From Pollutiaquabacter aromativorans (lineage in GTDB: Bacteria; Bacteroidota; Bacteroidia; AKYH767-A; 2013-40CM-41-45), in contig CP185379.1 in the NCBI GenBank assembly GCA_049177215.1, positions 1,550,001 to 1,614,000 on the forward strand: a DNA stretch of 64,000 bases. Reading direction: 5' to 3'. The notes beneath the pieces are model-generated. The model was not told where the DNA came from and ran no database searches. It was given only the letters and a program-made list of their open reading frames with translations. Shown here in pieces: positions 53,316 through 63,133 of the stretch. A program made the translations under genes and the position numbers. Position 1 is the first letter of the stretch. The number at the start of each line of letters is the position of its first letter.

Positions 53316-53318
53316 TTC

Positions 53319-54215
53319 ATGCACCCTGACTTCGAGCAAACGTCTTCCTCTCCCTGGGAAAGGGCCGTCATCAGTTTCCTGGATGACCCCAACCAACGCG
53401 CATTGCTTCGGGATACCTATCTGGGACCGGATCTGGTCGAAAACGCTGAACGATTTTTCAATTCCGACGAATTCCGGGAGACCCTTCAACTGATTCGTCA
53501 CTACCGAACATCACCTTCGACCCTGCTGGATATCGGATCGGGAAACGGCATTAGCGCCATTGCTTTCGCGCGAACGGGATATCAGGTCACTGCCGTAGAG
53601 CCGGATCCCGGGGAATACGTTGGTCGTGGTGCCATCCGGAAACTCATCGGTCATTATCAACTCAACCAATTGACAGTGGTGGATGCGTTTGGAGAATCCT
53701 TGCCCTTCCCTCCGGAATCCTTCGACATCGTTTACGTACGTCAGGCCATGCATCATGCCAGTGATCTGGACCGATTTGTTGCGGAAGCGGCACGTGTCCT
53801 GAGAACCCAAGGACTACTCGTCACCGTGCGGGACCACGTCATATCGGATGCGAAAGACAAAGCGTTGTTTCTTCAAACCCACCCTTTGCATCGCCATTAT
53901 GGAGGGGAAAATGCCTATACCGAACAGGAATATCTTGCCGCGTTTGCACGAGCAGGACTTCGAATCAAGCAGCGGCTCAGGTACTTCGACAGTGTCATCA
54001 ACTATGCTCCGCTTTCCGCACAGGAAGTCAAGATGTTACCGTCACGGTTGAAGCAGAATCTTGCCATGTTGCTCGAACGCCGTTTCGGGAAAACAGGCCG
54101 GATCTCCTTATTGCAACAGCTGGCCTATCAATGGATCTGCCTGAAGGCCGGCGGGCCATACAATGAACGGCGTTACCCTGGCCGGATGTACAGTTTTGTC
54201 GCGGAAAAACGCTAA
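53319..54215 (+). CDS. Class I SAM-dependent methyltransferase
   Basis: A 298-residue protein with a methyltransferase type 11 core: LLDIGSGNGISAIAFARTGY (motif I), AVEPDPGE, SFDIVYVRQAMHHASDLDRF and VLRTQGLLVTVRDHV. The N-terminal 70 residues are helical; the C-terminal part is basic and hydrophobic. Position in the locus suggests sugar methylation. It lies three bases after the acyltransferase. Confidence 0.85.
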   Translation: MHPDFEQTSSSPWERAVISFLDDPNQRALLRDTYLGPDLVENAERFFNSDEFRETLQLIRHYRTSPSTLLDIGSGNGISAIAFARTGYQVTAVEPDPGEYVGRGAIRKLIGHYQLNQLTVVDAFGESLPFPPESFDIVYVRQAMHHASDLDRFVAEAARVLRTQGLLVTVRDHVISDAKDKALFLQTHPLHRHYGGENAYTEQEYLAAFARAGLRIKQRLRYFDSVINYAPLSAQEVKMLPSRLKQNLAMLLERRFGKTGRISLLQQLAYQWICLKAGGPYNERRYPGRMYSFVAEKR

Positions 54216-54259
54216 GGGAGTTCATTTTTTCGTAATTTTAAGTCGTTTCTAGAAGGCAG

Positions 54260-55195
54260 ATGAATAATTTCCTGGTTACAGGTGGAGCCGGATTCATTGG
54301 ATCGCACCTGGTTGACTTGCTTTTGGCTGATGGCCAGCGTGTTGCTGTGCTGGATAACTTTTCCTACGGGAAGCGCGCCTATCTTCCGATCAATCATAGC
54401 AACTTAACCGTCTTCACGGGCGATTTATTGGATACTGCTTTCGTTCGAAGCGTATTCGAAGCTTTTCGCCCCGAAATCGTCTATCATCTGGCAGCTATCC
54501 ACCATATCCCAACCTGCGAACGGCAGCCGGCTATTGCGCTCCGGACCAACGTTGAAGGAAGTGAGATCCTGTTCGATCACGCGCGGGCATTCAATGTAAC
54601 GACGGTTGTCTTTGCCTCTTCGGGAGCCGTTTATGAGATTCTGGACGGACAACTGCAAGAGGACAGTTCAGCTGCCGTACCGCACGATATTTATAGCATA
54701 TCGAAAAAATCCGGCGAAGATCTGCTTCGTCTCCATACGGAACGAGGCCACTTCCGGGGCATCTCCTGCCGCTTATTCAATGCCATTGGAGCAAGAGAAA
54801 CCAACGAACATCTTGTACCGGACATCTTGCAACAAGTGCTGGCCGGATCGACGGATATTCAACTCGGCAACCTGACGCCATTGCGTAGTTATATTCATGT
54901 ACAGGACATTGCCGAAGCATTGCAAACAATTGGAAGAATAAGCTTTGACCGCCCCTATGAGGTACTGAATATCGGTAATGAAGCCGAACATAGCGTATCC
55001 GACATCTTGCATCTCATCGGCAAGGTCACCGAACGGGAGCTCAGACCTGTACAGCATCCGGACCGGATCCGAAAAGTTGACCGACATCGCCAGCAAGCCA
55101 GCCTCACAAAAATCACGCGCCTGACCGGATGGACTCCTCGTCGCACCGTAGAGACCGCATTGAAGGACGCATTCGAATTCACGCGCGATGTTTAA
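54260..55195 (+). CDS. NAD-dependent nucleotide-sugar epimerase/dehydratase
   Basis: A 311-residue extended SDR. GGAGFIGSHLVDLLLADGQ binds NAD, FASSGAVYEI is the Ser-containing strand and DIYSISKKSGEDLLRLH provides Tyr-x3-Lys. RLFNAIGARETNEHLVPDI and SYIHVQDIAEAL are usual for UDP-glucose 4-epimerase-like enzymes. It likely supplies an activated sugar (UDP-galactose or uronate relative). It overlaps the next gene by eight bases. Confidence 0.88.
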   Translation: MNNFLVTGGAGFIGSHLVDLLLADGQRVAVLDNFSYGKRAYLPINHSNLTVFTGDLLDTAFVRSVFEAFRPEIVYHLAAIHHIPTCERQPAIALRTNVEGSEILFDHARAFNVTTVVFASSGAVYEILDGQLQEDSSAAVPHDIYSISKKSGEDLLRLHTERGHFRGISCRLFNAIGARETNEHLVPDILQQVLAGSTDIQLGNLTPLRSYIHVQDIAEALQTIGRISFDRPYEVLNIGNEAEHSVSDILHLIGKVTERELRPVQHPDRIRKVDRHRQQASLTKITRLTGWTPRRTVETALKDAFEFTRDV

Positions 55196-56375
55196 CAGGA
55201 TCAACATACTTATACCAGTCCTGGGTAGCCGGACCTGGACAGGTGGATTCACTTACCAATCGAATCTCATCGAGGCCCTCAGAGCCCGAATGGATACCAG
55301 CATTTTCCTAATTGGTTATTTTGACAATCCAGTCAGTGACAGCCAGGAGAAAACCTGGTTCTCCGCTATTAATAATCTCTATCGAAGGATCGAGTATAAA
55401 CTTTCGATGTGGTTACTCGGCTATGATATACGGCTATCCAGGAAGGTCAGATTATTCGCTACCGGACAGTACAATGCACTGTTCACCCACAACAACTACC
55501 ACTTAAAGATCAAAGCAAACCTGCTGAAGCTCTATTGGATACCCGACTTCCAACACCTTCACCTCTCCTACCTCTTTACACAACAGGAACTGGAGGAACG
55601 GTCGCGACGATACCTGGATGGCTGCCGGGATGCGGATATCGTAATCTTAAGCAGCAAGAACGCGCAACACGATCTTGAATCTTTTGCGCCCCAGTATCTC
55701 TCGAAGAGTCGAATTTCGAATTTCGTCGCGAATGTTCCGGAGCGGCTTTGGACGCTTGACCCGAACTCCCTTTGCTCCAAATATCAATTGCCTGAAAAGT
55801 TCTTTTATCTGCCCAACCAATTCTGGAAACACAAGAATCACGTGGTGGTCTTTGAGGCGCTTAAGCTGTTACAATCGGAGGGTATCGCGCCTGTCATCGT
55901 CTGTACGGGAAATCCTACCGATTACCGCAATCCGGACTACTTCCGGCAGTTAAAGGAAAAGCTTGTGGAACTCGGCATTGACGGCCAAGTTCATATTTTG
56001 GGATTGGTGGATCATGACGACGTCTTATTGCTCATCCGACAATGTGTGGCACTCATCAACCCTTCCCTCTTTGAAGGCTGGAGTACGACGGTAGAAGAAT
56101 GCAAATCAATCGGGAAGCGGACCATCTTGTCAGATATCGAAGTTCACCGGGAACAGCAACCACCCAATTCACGGTACTTCCCTCCTCATGATGCAGAGGC
56201 GCTTTCGATAGTTTTACGCGAAGTGTGGGAAGAATCTCCTCCGGGTCCTGACCCGGTTATGGAACAGGCAGCCCGAAACGACTTAAGGAAACGAATGTCC
56301 AATTATGCCGAAAACTTTATTCAAATCCTGAAATCGGCAAACAATAAACCTGAACGTGAGCACCAGCGGTTTTGA
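55188..56375 (+). CDS. GT1/GT4-family glycosyltransferase
   Basis: A 395-residue GT-B enzyme. N-terminus ILIPVLGSRTWTGGFTYQSN includes the GG acceptor loop; donor half has FFYLPNQFWKHKNHVVVFEA, VHILGLVDHDDVLLLIRQCV and the E-x7-E motif NPSLFEGWSTTVEECKSIGK. Overlaps the epimerase start-side by eight bases and the next gene by 20, so it is in a coupled run. Sugar specificity unknown. Confidence 0.88.
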   Translation: MFNRINILIPVLGSRTWTGGFTYQSNLIEALRARMDTSIFLIGYFDNPVSDSQEKTWFSAINNLYRRIEYKLSMWLLGYDIRLSRKVRLFATGQYNALFTHNNYHLKIKANLLKLYWIPDFQHLHLSYLFTQQELEERSRRYLDGCRDADIVILSSKNAQHDLESFAPQYLSKSRISNFVANVPERLWTLDPNSLCSKYQLPEKFFYLPNQFWKHKNHVVVFEALKLLQSEGIAPVIVCTGNPTDYRNPDYFRQLKEKLVELGIDGQVHILGLVDHDDVLLLIRQCVALINPSLFEGWSTTVEECKSIGKRTILSDIEVHREQQPPNSRYFPPHDAEALSIVLREVWEESPPGPDPVMEQAARNDLRKRMSNYAENFIQILKSANNKPEREHQRF

Positions 56376-57297
56376 CATACCTGTTTTGTTCCTGGTGTAC
56401 AATAGACCCAGCATGACGGAAACAGTCTTTCAGGTCTTGCGTGAACTCCGCCCAAGCCGATTGTTCCTGTCTGCAGATGGTCCGCGCACTGACCGGCCGC
56501 AGGATGCCCTTCTGTGTGCCAACGTCCGGGAAATTGTGACCAAGGTGGATTGGCCTTGTGAAGTCAAAACACTTTTTCGATCCGAAAACCTCGGTTCCAA
56601 GTTCGCGGTCAGCGGAGCGCTCGATTGGTTCTTCGAGCACGTGGAAGCGGGTATCATACTGGAAGATGACTGTCTCCCTATTGCCGGTTTCTTTACCTAT
56701 TGTGCAGAAATGCTGAACCGCTATGCTACCGATGACAGGATCATGCATGTAAACGGCACCAATTTCCTACGTGGTAAAGAATTCCACTTCCAAGGATCCT
56801 ATTACTACTCCAAGTTGCCTCATCCCTGGGGATGGGCCAGTTGGAGAAGGGCCTGGAAACGCTATGATTTCAAAATGGAGCATTTTGATCTCTTCGCTTC
56901 AGAAGGCATGATCCGCCGATTGACGGAGAATCCCTTCTATCAGGGGGCCTATCTGAAATTATTGACGGAGGCGAAGAAAGGATTGATCGATTGTTGGGAC
57001 TACCAATGGTTCTATACCATTTGGTTAAACGATGCACTTGTCATCACTCCCGCCAGGAATATGGTCACCAACCTGGGCTTCGGGGCCGATGCTACCAATA
57101 CCACCTACACCGATACCCGACTCGGCGGAATGAAACGACATGAACTGCGACGTTTGACTTATGACGATTCCGGGCTGGTCAACCGAGCCGCGGATGCATA
57201 TGCCATGCAGATAAAGTTCAGTGAAGGACAATTCACCCTGATCAGCAGGATTTATCGAAAGTTGAGATCCATGATCAACAGCTTAAAGCCCCGCTAA
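56356..57297 (+). CDS. GNT-I-like sugar transferase (paralogue of 51787-52707)
   Basis: A 313-residue glycosyltransferase: IPVLFLVYNRPSMTETVFQV, LFLSADGPRTDRPQD, then the metal motif GIILEDDCLPIAGFFTYCAE. HPWGWASWRRAWKRY and DCWDYQWFYTIWLN parallel the motifs in the gene at 51787. A duplication inside the locus is likely. Starts inside the previous gene by 20 bases; ATG is the first good start. Confidence 0.82.
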   Translation: MSTSGFDIPVLFLVYNRPSMTETVFQVLRELRPSRLFLSADGPRTDRPQDALLCANVREIVTKVDWPCEVKTLFRSENLGSKFAVSGALDWFFEHVEAGIILEDDCLPIAGFFTYCAEMLNRYATDDRIMHVNGTNFLRGKEFHFQGSYYYSKLPHPWGWASWRRAWKRYDFKMEHFDLFASEGMIRRLTENPFYQGAYLKLLTEAKKGLIDCWDYQWFYTIWLNDALVITPARNMVTNLGFGADATNTTYTDTRLGGMKRHELRRLTYDDSGLVNRAADAYAMQIKFSEGQFTLISRIYRKLRSMINSLKPR

Positions 57298-57310
57298 TAC
57301 CCGACGCACG

Positions 57311-58282
57311 ATGCATATAGCCATATACGGAGTAGGTCGTTCCGGGACGAAGGCGGTACAATTGTATCTCGCGCATCAACTCGCGGAGAAATACGGAAGT
57401 ACCTGGATCAACTACGAACCTTACTTCTGGGTCGACAGGAAAACATTTGATCTGAATTACGAGGGCTATTTTCATCATGCGACTGCTCCTCACTTTACGC
57501 ACACAGCATCGGACTTTTCCAGCCGCCATATTCGCTTCCTGCATAAGTTGCTTCGGCATGACCCTCCCCTGGTTACTAAATTCATCCGAGGAAATGGACG
57601 GATCGATGCCATCAACGAGGTCCTCCATCCCGACTTGACCATCGTCGTTTTTCGCGACCTCTATCAAGTCCTGATTTCCCTGTTGAAGAACAATTGGGAC
57701 TTCTGGTCGATTGGATTTGAGTATCCGATTTCCTGGGATGATTTCGTCGAGGAAGTCCGCAGGAAAGAGCTGCTGGACCGATTCGACTGGGTCATGGACC
57801 GTATTCATGACCGCCTCGACCAAAATGCCTTCTATTGGTTCACGATGAACCTGGCTGCACTTCGTTCCAGAGAAAGGAAGATACGTTTCCTTCCTTACGA
57901 ACGGATTGCCGATACTGAACGCATTGCCACCGAGTACATTCAACCATCCTCCTGCCCTTCCATCAAAGAGCCGCGCTTTTCCGGGGACTACATCCACACC
58001 GACTATCCGTTGAGGTCCATCACGCGGGAGCGGCGAAAGATCAGTCTTATCAATAACCTATTCTATAAATCTCAACTCATCAACCGATTCGGGATTTTGT
58101 TGCCTTACCGGCAGATGGGCAGCCGAGCGGAAGTGAATCATAATTTCCAAGTAATCGAGAATCTTCGCTTACCACAAACCGATGTGCAAATCGGAAGTAA
58201 GGAACTTTTCGATTATTTCAATGAGGAAATCAAAGCTCAGCTCCAACCACATCTTGTTAAGCCGCAGTCAATAACTTGCTGA
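57311..58282 (+). CDS. Sulfotransferase-like P-loop protein
   Basis: A 323-residue protein with a sulfotransferase-type phosphosulfate-binding loop IYGVGRSGTKAVQLYLAHQL (residues 4-23) and a 3'-phosphate-like segment LTIVVFRDLYQVLISLLKNN. This pattern suggests use of PAPS to sulfate a sugar. The middle region (DRFDWVMDRIHDRL) is unremarkable. No PAPS synthesis genes are in the window. Family membership is probable rather than certain; a kinase-like P-loop protein is the alternative. Confidence 0.7.
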   Translation: MHIAIYGVGRSGTKAVQLYLAHQLAEKYGSTWINYEPYFWVDRKTFDLNYEGYFHHATAPHFTHTASDFSSRHIRFLHKLLRHDPPLVTKFIRGNGRIDAINEVLHPDLTIVVFRDLYQVLISLLKNNWDFWSIGFEYPISWDDFVEEVRRKELLDRFDWVMDRIHDRLDQNAFYWFTMNLAALRSRERKIRFLPYERIADTERIATEYIQPSSCPSIKEPRFSGDYIHTDYPLRSITRERRKISLINNLFYKSQLINRFGILLPYRQMGSRAEVNHNFQVIENLRLPQTDVQIGSKELFDYFNEEIKAQLQPHLVKPQSITC

Positions 58283-58311
58283 ACAGAAGTACCGTCAGTT
58301 GAATCCTGCCA

Positions 58312-59208
58312 ATGAATAAAACACTTACCACTTGTATCGTTTGCGGGTCTTCCGACCTGAACCCATTGGAAGGATTCAAGACCGTACAACTGACCCGTTG
58401 CCGATCGTGCAGGATGGTTTTTTCTCCCGACGTCCCGAGTGAGGATACATTAAAAACGCACTACGGAAACTATCCGCTTTTCATCTCCGTCACTGAAACC
58501 ACTAAAAAAAGGTACAACCAGATCCTGGACAAACTGGAACAATACAGGCAGACCAATCGATTGATCGATGTGGGCTGTGGGGAAGGATTCTTCCTTGAAG
58601 AAGCGAAACGACGCGGCTGGGAAGTGTATGGGACCGAATACGCCGACTTGTACATCCAGATCGGCGAGCGGAAAGGATTCCGGATGCAACAGGGAATACT
58701 GGATGAATCACGATATGAAGCCGGTTCCTTTGATGTGGTCACCTCCTTCGAAGTAATAGAACATCTACTTACCCCTGTACCGGAAGTTCGAAAATTCCAC
58801 ACCCTCTTGCGCGCCGGTGGCGCCCTCTACCTCACTACACCCAATTTCAATTCGATTTCACGCAAGACCCTTGGATCCCGCTGGAGCGCCATCTGTTGGC
58901 CGGATCATTTATCCTACTATACACCTGCCACACTGGATTTCCTGCTACGGAATGCAGGATTTCAACGAAAAGAACTGCTTACGACCGGCGTAAGCCTGGA
59001 ACGATTCCGGCAAACACTTACCGGAAGCCGGCACGGTGAAAAAAAGCACGAGACGGATGAATACCGTAGCCTCGACCACAACCTGCAGGAGGTATTGGAA
59101 AAAAGAACACTGCTCCGTTGGCTCAAGGCAATCATCAATCGAATGCTGACGTTCACCAGCACCGGGGACGCGATGAAAGTCCTTTACGAAAAAACGAACG
59201 GCCGCTAA
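58312..59208 (+). CDS. Methyltransferase with N-terminal zinc ribbon
   Basis: A 298-residue class I methyltransferase. The N-terminus has a four-Cys ribbon (CIVCGSSDL at 9-12, then TRCRSCRMVF), followed by a SAM fold: LIDVGCGEGFFLEEAKRRGW, SFDVVTSFEVIEHLLTPVPE and LRAGGALYLTTPNFNS. This architecture is common for C-methyl and O-methyl sugar enzymes in polysaccharide loci. It follows the sulfotransferase-like gene by 29 bases and lies six bases from the next gene. Confidence 0.88.
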   Translation: MNKTLTTCIVCGSSDLNPLEGFKTVQLTRCRSCRMVFSPDVPSEDTLKTHYGNYPLFISVTETTKKRYNQILDKLEQYRQTNRLIDVGCGEGFFLEEAKRRGWEVYGTEYADLYIQIGERKGFRMQQGILDESRYEAGSFDVVTSFEVIEHLLTPVPEVRKFHTLLRAGGALYLTTPNFNSISRKTLGSRWSAICWPDHLSYYTPATLDFLLRNAGFQRKELLTTGVSLERFRQTLTGSRHGEKKHETDEYRSLDHNLQEVLEKRTLLRWLKAIINRMLTFTSTGDAMKVLYEKTNGR

Positions 59209-59214
59209 TCCGCC

Positions 59215-60213
59215 ATGCAGCCCGCCACTTTACCGAAAATAAGCATCATCACCCCATCGTTCAACCAGGGCCCGTTCCTGGAAGAAACGATCCTATCGGT
59301 ATTGCAACAAGGCTATCCGAACCTTGAATACATCATCATCGACGGCGGAAGTACGGACGAATCTGTCGGTATAATCAAGCGCTACCAGGATCGGTTACAT
59401 TATTGGGTTAGTGAAAAAGATTCTGGACAAAGCGAAGCGCTGAATAAAGGTTTGCGACGAGCGACGGGCGACATCATTGGCTGGCTGTGCAGTGACGACC
59501 TTTACCTGCCCGGTACATTCGAGAAGGTAGTCCGGATCTTTGAACAACATCCTGCCGCCGGAATGCTCCACGGCCGATCTATCCTGTTCGGCAAAGGCAA
59601 GAAAGAACTGATCAAAGGCGCGGAACCGAAGGACTTGGAATTACGATACTTCTCCGTTATTCCTTTCCCTCAACCTTCCTCTTTCTTCACCAGGACCGCG
59701 ATCAACCATACCGGATTACTCGACGAGTCACTCCACTTCGCGATGGACTACGATCTGCTGATTCGGGTTGCGGGTCAATTCGAGCTTCTCCGGACAGAAG
59801 AAGTGCTTTCAAAGTACCGCTTACACAGTTCCAGTAAAACCGTCAGTCAGCTCCCGAAATTTGCCGTTGAGTGGGCCCGTGTCTTTTCCCGATTTATCAA
59901 CTCCACCGAAATTCCGGCTGCAACGCTCAACCTTCTTTCCTCGCATGGTTTCTATTACCCGGAGGAACCGTACATTGAAATCAGGCGAACGTTTAGCTTA
60001 GAGGAGATCGACAGAATCGTCGCGCACTTCTTATTCAATCAACTGATCATCTATTATGAGGTATTGGACACAAAAATGGTGAAACGCATACTCAAGCTGA
60101 TCCAAACACTGAACCCTTCGTTTTACCAGGAGATGGACCTGACCCGCATCTCGTTGCGTACCAAGCTGTTACCTCCAGTCCTGTTACAACTCTTTCGAGC
60201 CATTGCAAGATGA
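59215..60213 (+). CDS. GT2 glycosyltransferase
   Basis: A 332-residue GT-A enzyme with ISIITPSFNQGPFLEETILS at the N-terminus, EYIIIDGGSTDESVGIIKR, and the metal motif IGWLCSDDLYLPG. The acceptor side holds FAMDYDLLIRVAGQF. Overlaps the next gene by four bases (ATGA). Probable role: chain elongation in the cytoplasm. Confidence 0.88.
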   Translation: MQPATLPKISIITPSFNQGPFLEETILSVLQQGYPNLEYIIIDGGSTDESVGIIKRYQDRLHYWVSEKDSGQSEALNKGLRRATGDIIGWLCSDDLYLPGTFEKVVRIFEQHPAAGMLHGRSILFGKGKKELIKGAEPKDLELRYFSVIPFPQPSSFFTRTAINHTGLLDESLHFAMDYDLLIRVAGQFELLRTEEVLSKYRLHSSSKTVSQLPKFAVEWARVFSRFINSTEIPAATLNLLSSHGFYYPEEPYIEIRRTFSLEEIDRIVAHFLFNQLIIYYEVLDTKMVKRILKLIQTLNPSFYQEMDLTRISLRTKLLPPVLLQLFRAIAR

Positions 60214-61136
60214 AACAGCAGCTGGCAACCGCCCCTTTTTTCTCGATTGTAATACCATCCTATAACCGGATTGGTTTTTTGCCGGAAACGCTTGATTCCA
60301 TCCTGAAGCAAACTTTCCAGGATTTTGAGATACTGGTCGTGGACGATGGCAGCACCGACCACACACCGGAAATACTCCGGCATAAATATGGCCATCTCTC
60401 CAACTTCCGCCTGATCGAACAGCCGAATGCCGAACGCGGGGCTGCCAGAAATCACGGATTCCGAGAGGCGAGTGGAAGTTATGTGATCTTCATCGATTCT
60501 GACGATCTGATGCTCCCTGAACATCTCGAGGTACTCCGGTCTCATATACTTCGGCTGAACCAACCTGATTTCATTGCGACCAAATTCCTATTCCTGCGAA
60601 ACGGGAAAACACGCCCTACCGAGATCCATTTCCTTCCAGAAGGGTGGTACGATTACAAGTTATTCCTTTCCGGCAATCCGATGGGTTGCAATGTCTGCGT
60701 GCGAAAGGGAAACACTCAACTGCATCTGTTTGAAGAAGACCGCCGCTACGCCATTAAGGAAGACTGGATGTTCTTACTTCAGAATCTCCGACATCAACAA
60801 CTTTATCTGATTGACCGATCGACCATCCTGATGAACGATCATGATGACCGATCCATGCGTTCAGATCATACCATTATTATCCAAAAAACCAGGGCGGCGC
60901 TGGAATGGTTCCACCAGCAGGTCGAACTTACAGAGGAAGACAGTCGCCTGCTTCGCGCCCACGCCGCGTATTTTTCAGCGATCTATTATTACGTTGACCA
61001 TAAGTTAAGCTCTGCCAGGGAGCAGCTTCGTGAAGCGATTCGTCTTGGCGGCTGGAAAAGAAAGTACCTTGTACTCTGGCTAAAATGCTTGCTGGGTAGA
61101 ACAGTGATCGATCAAATCAAGAGAATCCGGTCGTGA
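60210..61136 (+). CDS. GT2 glycosyltransferase
   Basis: A 308-residue GT-A enzyme. SIVIPSYNRIGFLPETLDSI, LVVDDGSTDHTPEIL and the metal motif YVIFIDSDDLMLPEH are clear. Its C-terminal 60 residues are basic with an amphipathic segment. Coupled to both neighbours by 4-base overlaps (ATGA before, GTGA after). Confidence 0.88.
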   Translation: MKQQLATAPFFSIVIPSYNRIGFLPETLDSILKQTFQDFEILVVDDGSTDHTPEILRHKYGHLSNFRLIEQPNAERGAARNHGFREASGSYVIFIDSDDLMLPEHLEVLRSHILRLNQPDFIATKFLFLRNGKTRPTEIHFLPEGWYDYKLFLSGNPMGCNVCVRKGNTQLHLFEEDRRYAIKEDWMFLLQNLRHQQLYLIDRSTILMNDHDDRSMRSDHTIIIQKTRAALEWFHQQVELTEEDSRLLRAHAAYFSAIYYYVDHKLSSAREQLREAIRLGGWKRKYLVLWLKCLLGRTVIDQIKRIRS

Positions 61137-62356
61137 AGAAGACAAAGAACATATTGGTAATCACCTACTGGAGCTATAAGGATGCCCTGATCCAGGCCTA
61201 TACCCTGCCCTATCTGCATCTTTTCAACGACATTCTAGCGCCGAACCGTTATATCTATCTGGTAACCCTGGAGCAAAAGCACCTGCAACTGAACGCGAAT
61301 GAGCGTTCACAGATCAGGCAACGATTGCGGCTACAAGGAATAAAGTGGATCGACTTTCATTACTATCGCTTTGGTGTGCTTAGTTTCCTGAATTGGATCC
61401 CGATCCTGCTGAGATTATGCCTGTTGGCGATCTTCCGTGGTGTGAGTCATATCCATGCCTGGTGCACGACCGCTGGCGCCATCGGATATGTGGTTTCGGT
61501 TCTTACTCGAAAACCACTCATCATGGACAGCTACGAGCCACATGCGGATGTGATGCTTGAAACGAAAACCTGGACGGCCCGATCACCCGCCTACCGCATT
61601 CTGCAACGTTTTGAAAAGCTCGAGGGTCTATATTCCAAGACACAGATATGCTGTACATCGGACATGACGGAATATGCCCGACAATCGCTGGGAATTCAGC
61701 TCCGTAATCCTGTCGTAAAACCGGCATGCGTAGATCTGGAACGCTTCAGCTTTGCCAACCGGAAGAAACCCTACCTGCTTCGGAAGATGGGGTTGGAAAA
61801 CAAAATCGTCTGTGTATATGCCGGAAAATTCGGTGGTTTATACCTGGAACAGGAAGTCTTCGATTTCTTCAAAACGGCTTTCGACTATTGGGGCGACCGC
61901 TTCCGGGTATTGCTACTCACGAATGAGCGGGAAGAAAACCTTGTTCATTGGATGAAAGCGTCGGGACTCGATCCCCGTATCGTCCACAAGACCTTTGTGT
62001 TTCACAGCAGCATTCCCGATTACATCGGGCTGGGTGACTTCGCGATCAGTCCATACAAACCTGTTCCCTCCAGAAAGTACTCGGCACCAATTAAAAACGT
62101 TGAGTATTGGTCCCTCGGCCTGCCGGTGGTCATTACCAAAAACATCGCAGATGACAGCAAAATCATTTCGGAACATCAGATCGGCGCCGTACTTGAGCAC
62201 CTGGATACCGAAAATTACCTAGCTGCCGTTAAAACCATCGATCATTTACTGACCACGTTTACTATCCGTCAACTTTATGACAAGATCAGGCCGATCGTCG
62301 AGCGCGAACGCGATTTCAATGTCGCAAGAAAAGTGTACGAAGGTATTTATGCCTGA
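61133..62356 (+). CDS. GT4-type glycosyltransferase
   Basis: A 407-residue GT-B enzyme starting at GTG that overlaps the previous stop (GTGA). WSYKDALIQAYTLPYLHLFN and SHIHAWCTTAGAIGYVVSVL come from the acceptor half; the donor half has VCVYAGKFGGLYLEQEVFDF and YKPVPSRKYSAPIKNVEYWS, the latter the E-type motif region. Distantly similar to exopolysaccharide mannosyl/galactosyltransferases. Confidence 0.85.
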   Translation: MKKTKNILVITYWSYKDALIQAYTLPYLHLFNDILAPNRYIYLVTLEQKHLQLNANERSQIRQRLRLQGIKWIDFHYYRFGVLSFLNWIPILLRLCLLAIFRGVSHIHAWCTTAGAIGYVVSVLTRKPLIMDSYEPHADVMLETKTWTARSPAYRILQRFEKLEGLYSKTQICCTSDMTEYARQSLGIQLRNPVVKPACVDLERFSFANRKKPYLLRKMGLENKIVCVYAGKFGGLYLEQEVFDFFKTAFDYWGDRFRVLLLTNEREENLVHWMKASGLDPRIVHKTFVFHSSIPDYIGLGDFAISPYKPVPSRKYSAPIKNVEYWSLGLPVVITKNIADDSKIISEHQIGAVLEHLDTENYLAAVKTIDHLLTTFTIRQLYDKIRPIVERERDFNVARKVYEGIYA

Positions 62357-62402
62357 AGCTCCCCATCCCAACCGCTGAATTTCCTGTTTCACCTATCCAA
62401 GC

Positions 62403-63131
62403 ATGAACATCCTGCAATCCCTCATAGCTTTCAACCGGCGTGAACAATTCCGTCCGGGAATCGTCGGATTATTCATCAATGCCAATTATTTCATCAAGGG
62501 AGGCATTTATAAAGGCGTTAAGCGGAATGCACACAGGTTGAGCGGCAGACTACTCGATTTTGGCTGCGGCAACAAACCGTACCAGGATCTTTTCAGGGTC
62601 GATGAGTACATCGGGTTGGACATAGAGAACGAAGCGCACGACCATAGTCAGGAACATATCGAGGTGCTCTACGACGGGAAGCAGATCCCGTTTGCGGACG
62701 GTCATTTCGACAGTGTGTTCAGTTCGGAAGTATTTGAACATGTGTTCAACCTGGACGATGTACTGGGAGAAATAAGTCGTGTAATCAAAAGCAACGGTCA
62801 ACTGCTCATCACACTACCCTTCGTTTGGCAAGAACATGAAAAACCGAACGACTTCGCACGCTATACATCCTTTGGCATCCGGCATCTGTTGGACAAGCAC
62901 GGTTTCAACGTGGAAGTACATGAACGGTCCTCCACTTTTATCCAGACTTGCGCTCAAATAAGCCTGGCTTACCTATACAGTTCCATCCTCGGAAAGCACG
63001 TATTGTTGCGGACATTGGTCGCTCCTTTATTCATCTTCCCGATCAACCTCTTGTCATTGGTGCTATCCGCGCTACTTCCCAACAATCCGGACCTCTACCT
63101 CAATCATATTATCGTAGCCCGAAAGCGTTGA
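62403..63131 (+). CDS. Class I SAM-dependent methyltransferase
   Basis: A 242-residue methyltransferase type 11 protein. Motif I is LLDFGCGNKPYQDLFRVDEY, then GLDIENEAHDHSQ, FADGHFDSVFSSEVFEHVF and SNGQLLITLPFVWQEHEKP. Hydrophobic C-terminus (LVAPLFIFPINLLSLVLSAL) may anchor it to the membrane. Last co-directional gene of the locus before the convergent membrane protein. Confidence 0.87.
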   Translation: MNILQSLIAFNRREQFRPGIVGLFINANYFIKGGIYKGVKRNAHRLSGRLLDFGCGNKPYQDLFRVDEYIGLDIENEAHDHSQEHIEVLYDGKQIPFADGHFDSVFSSEVFEHVFNLDDVLGEISRVIKSNGQLLITLPFVWQEHEKPNDFARYTSFGIRHLLDKHGFNVEVHERSSTFIQTCAQISLAYLYSSILGKHVLLRTLVAPLFIFPINLLSLVLSALLPNNPDLYLNHIIVARKR

Positions 63132-63133
63132 CC

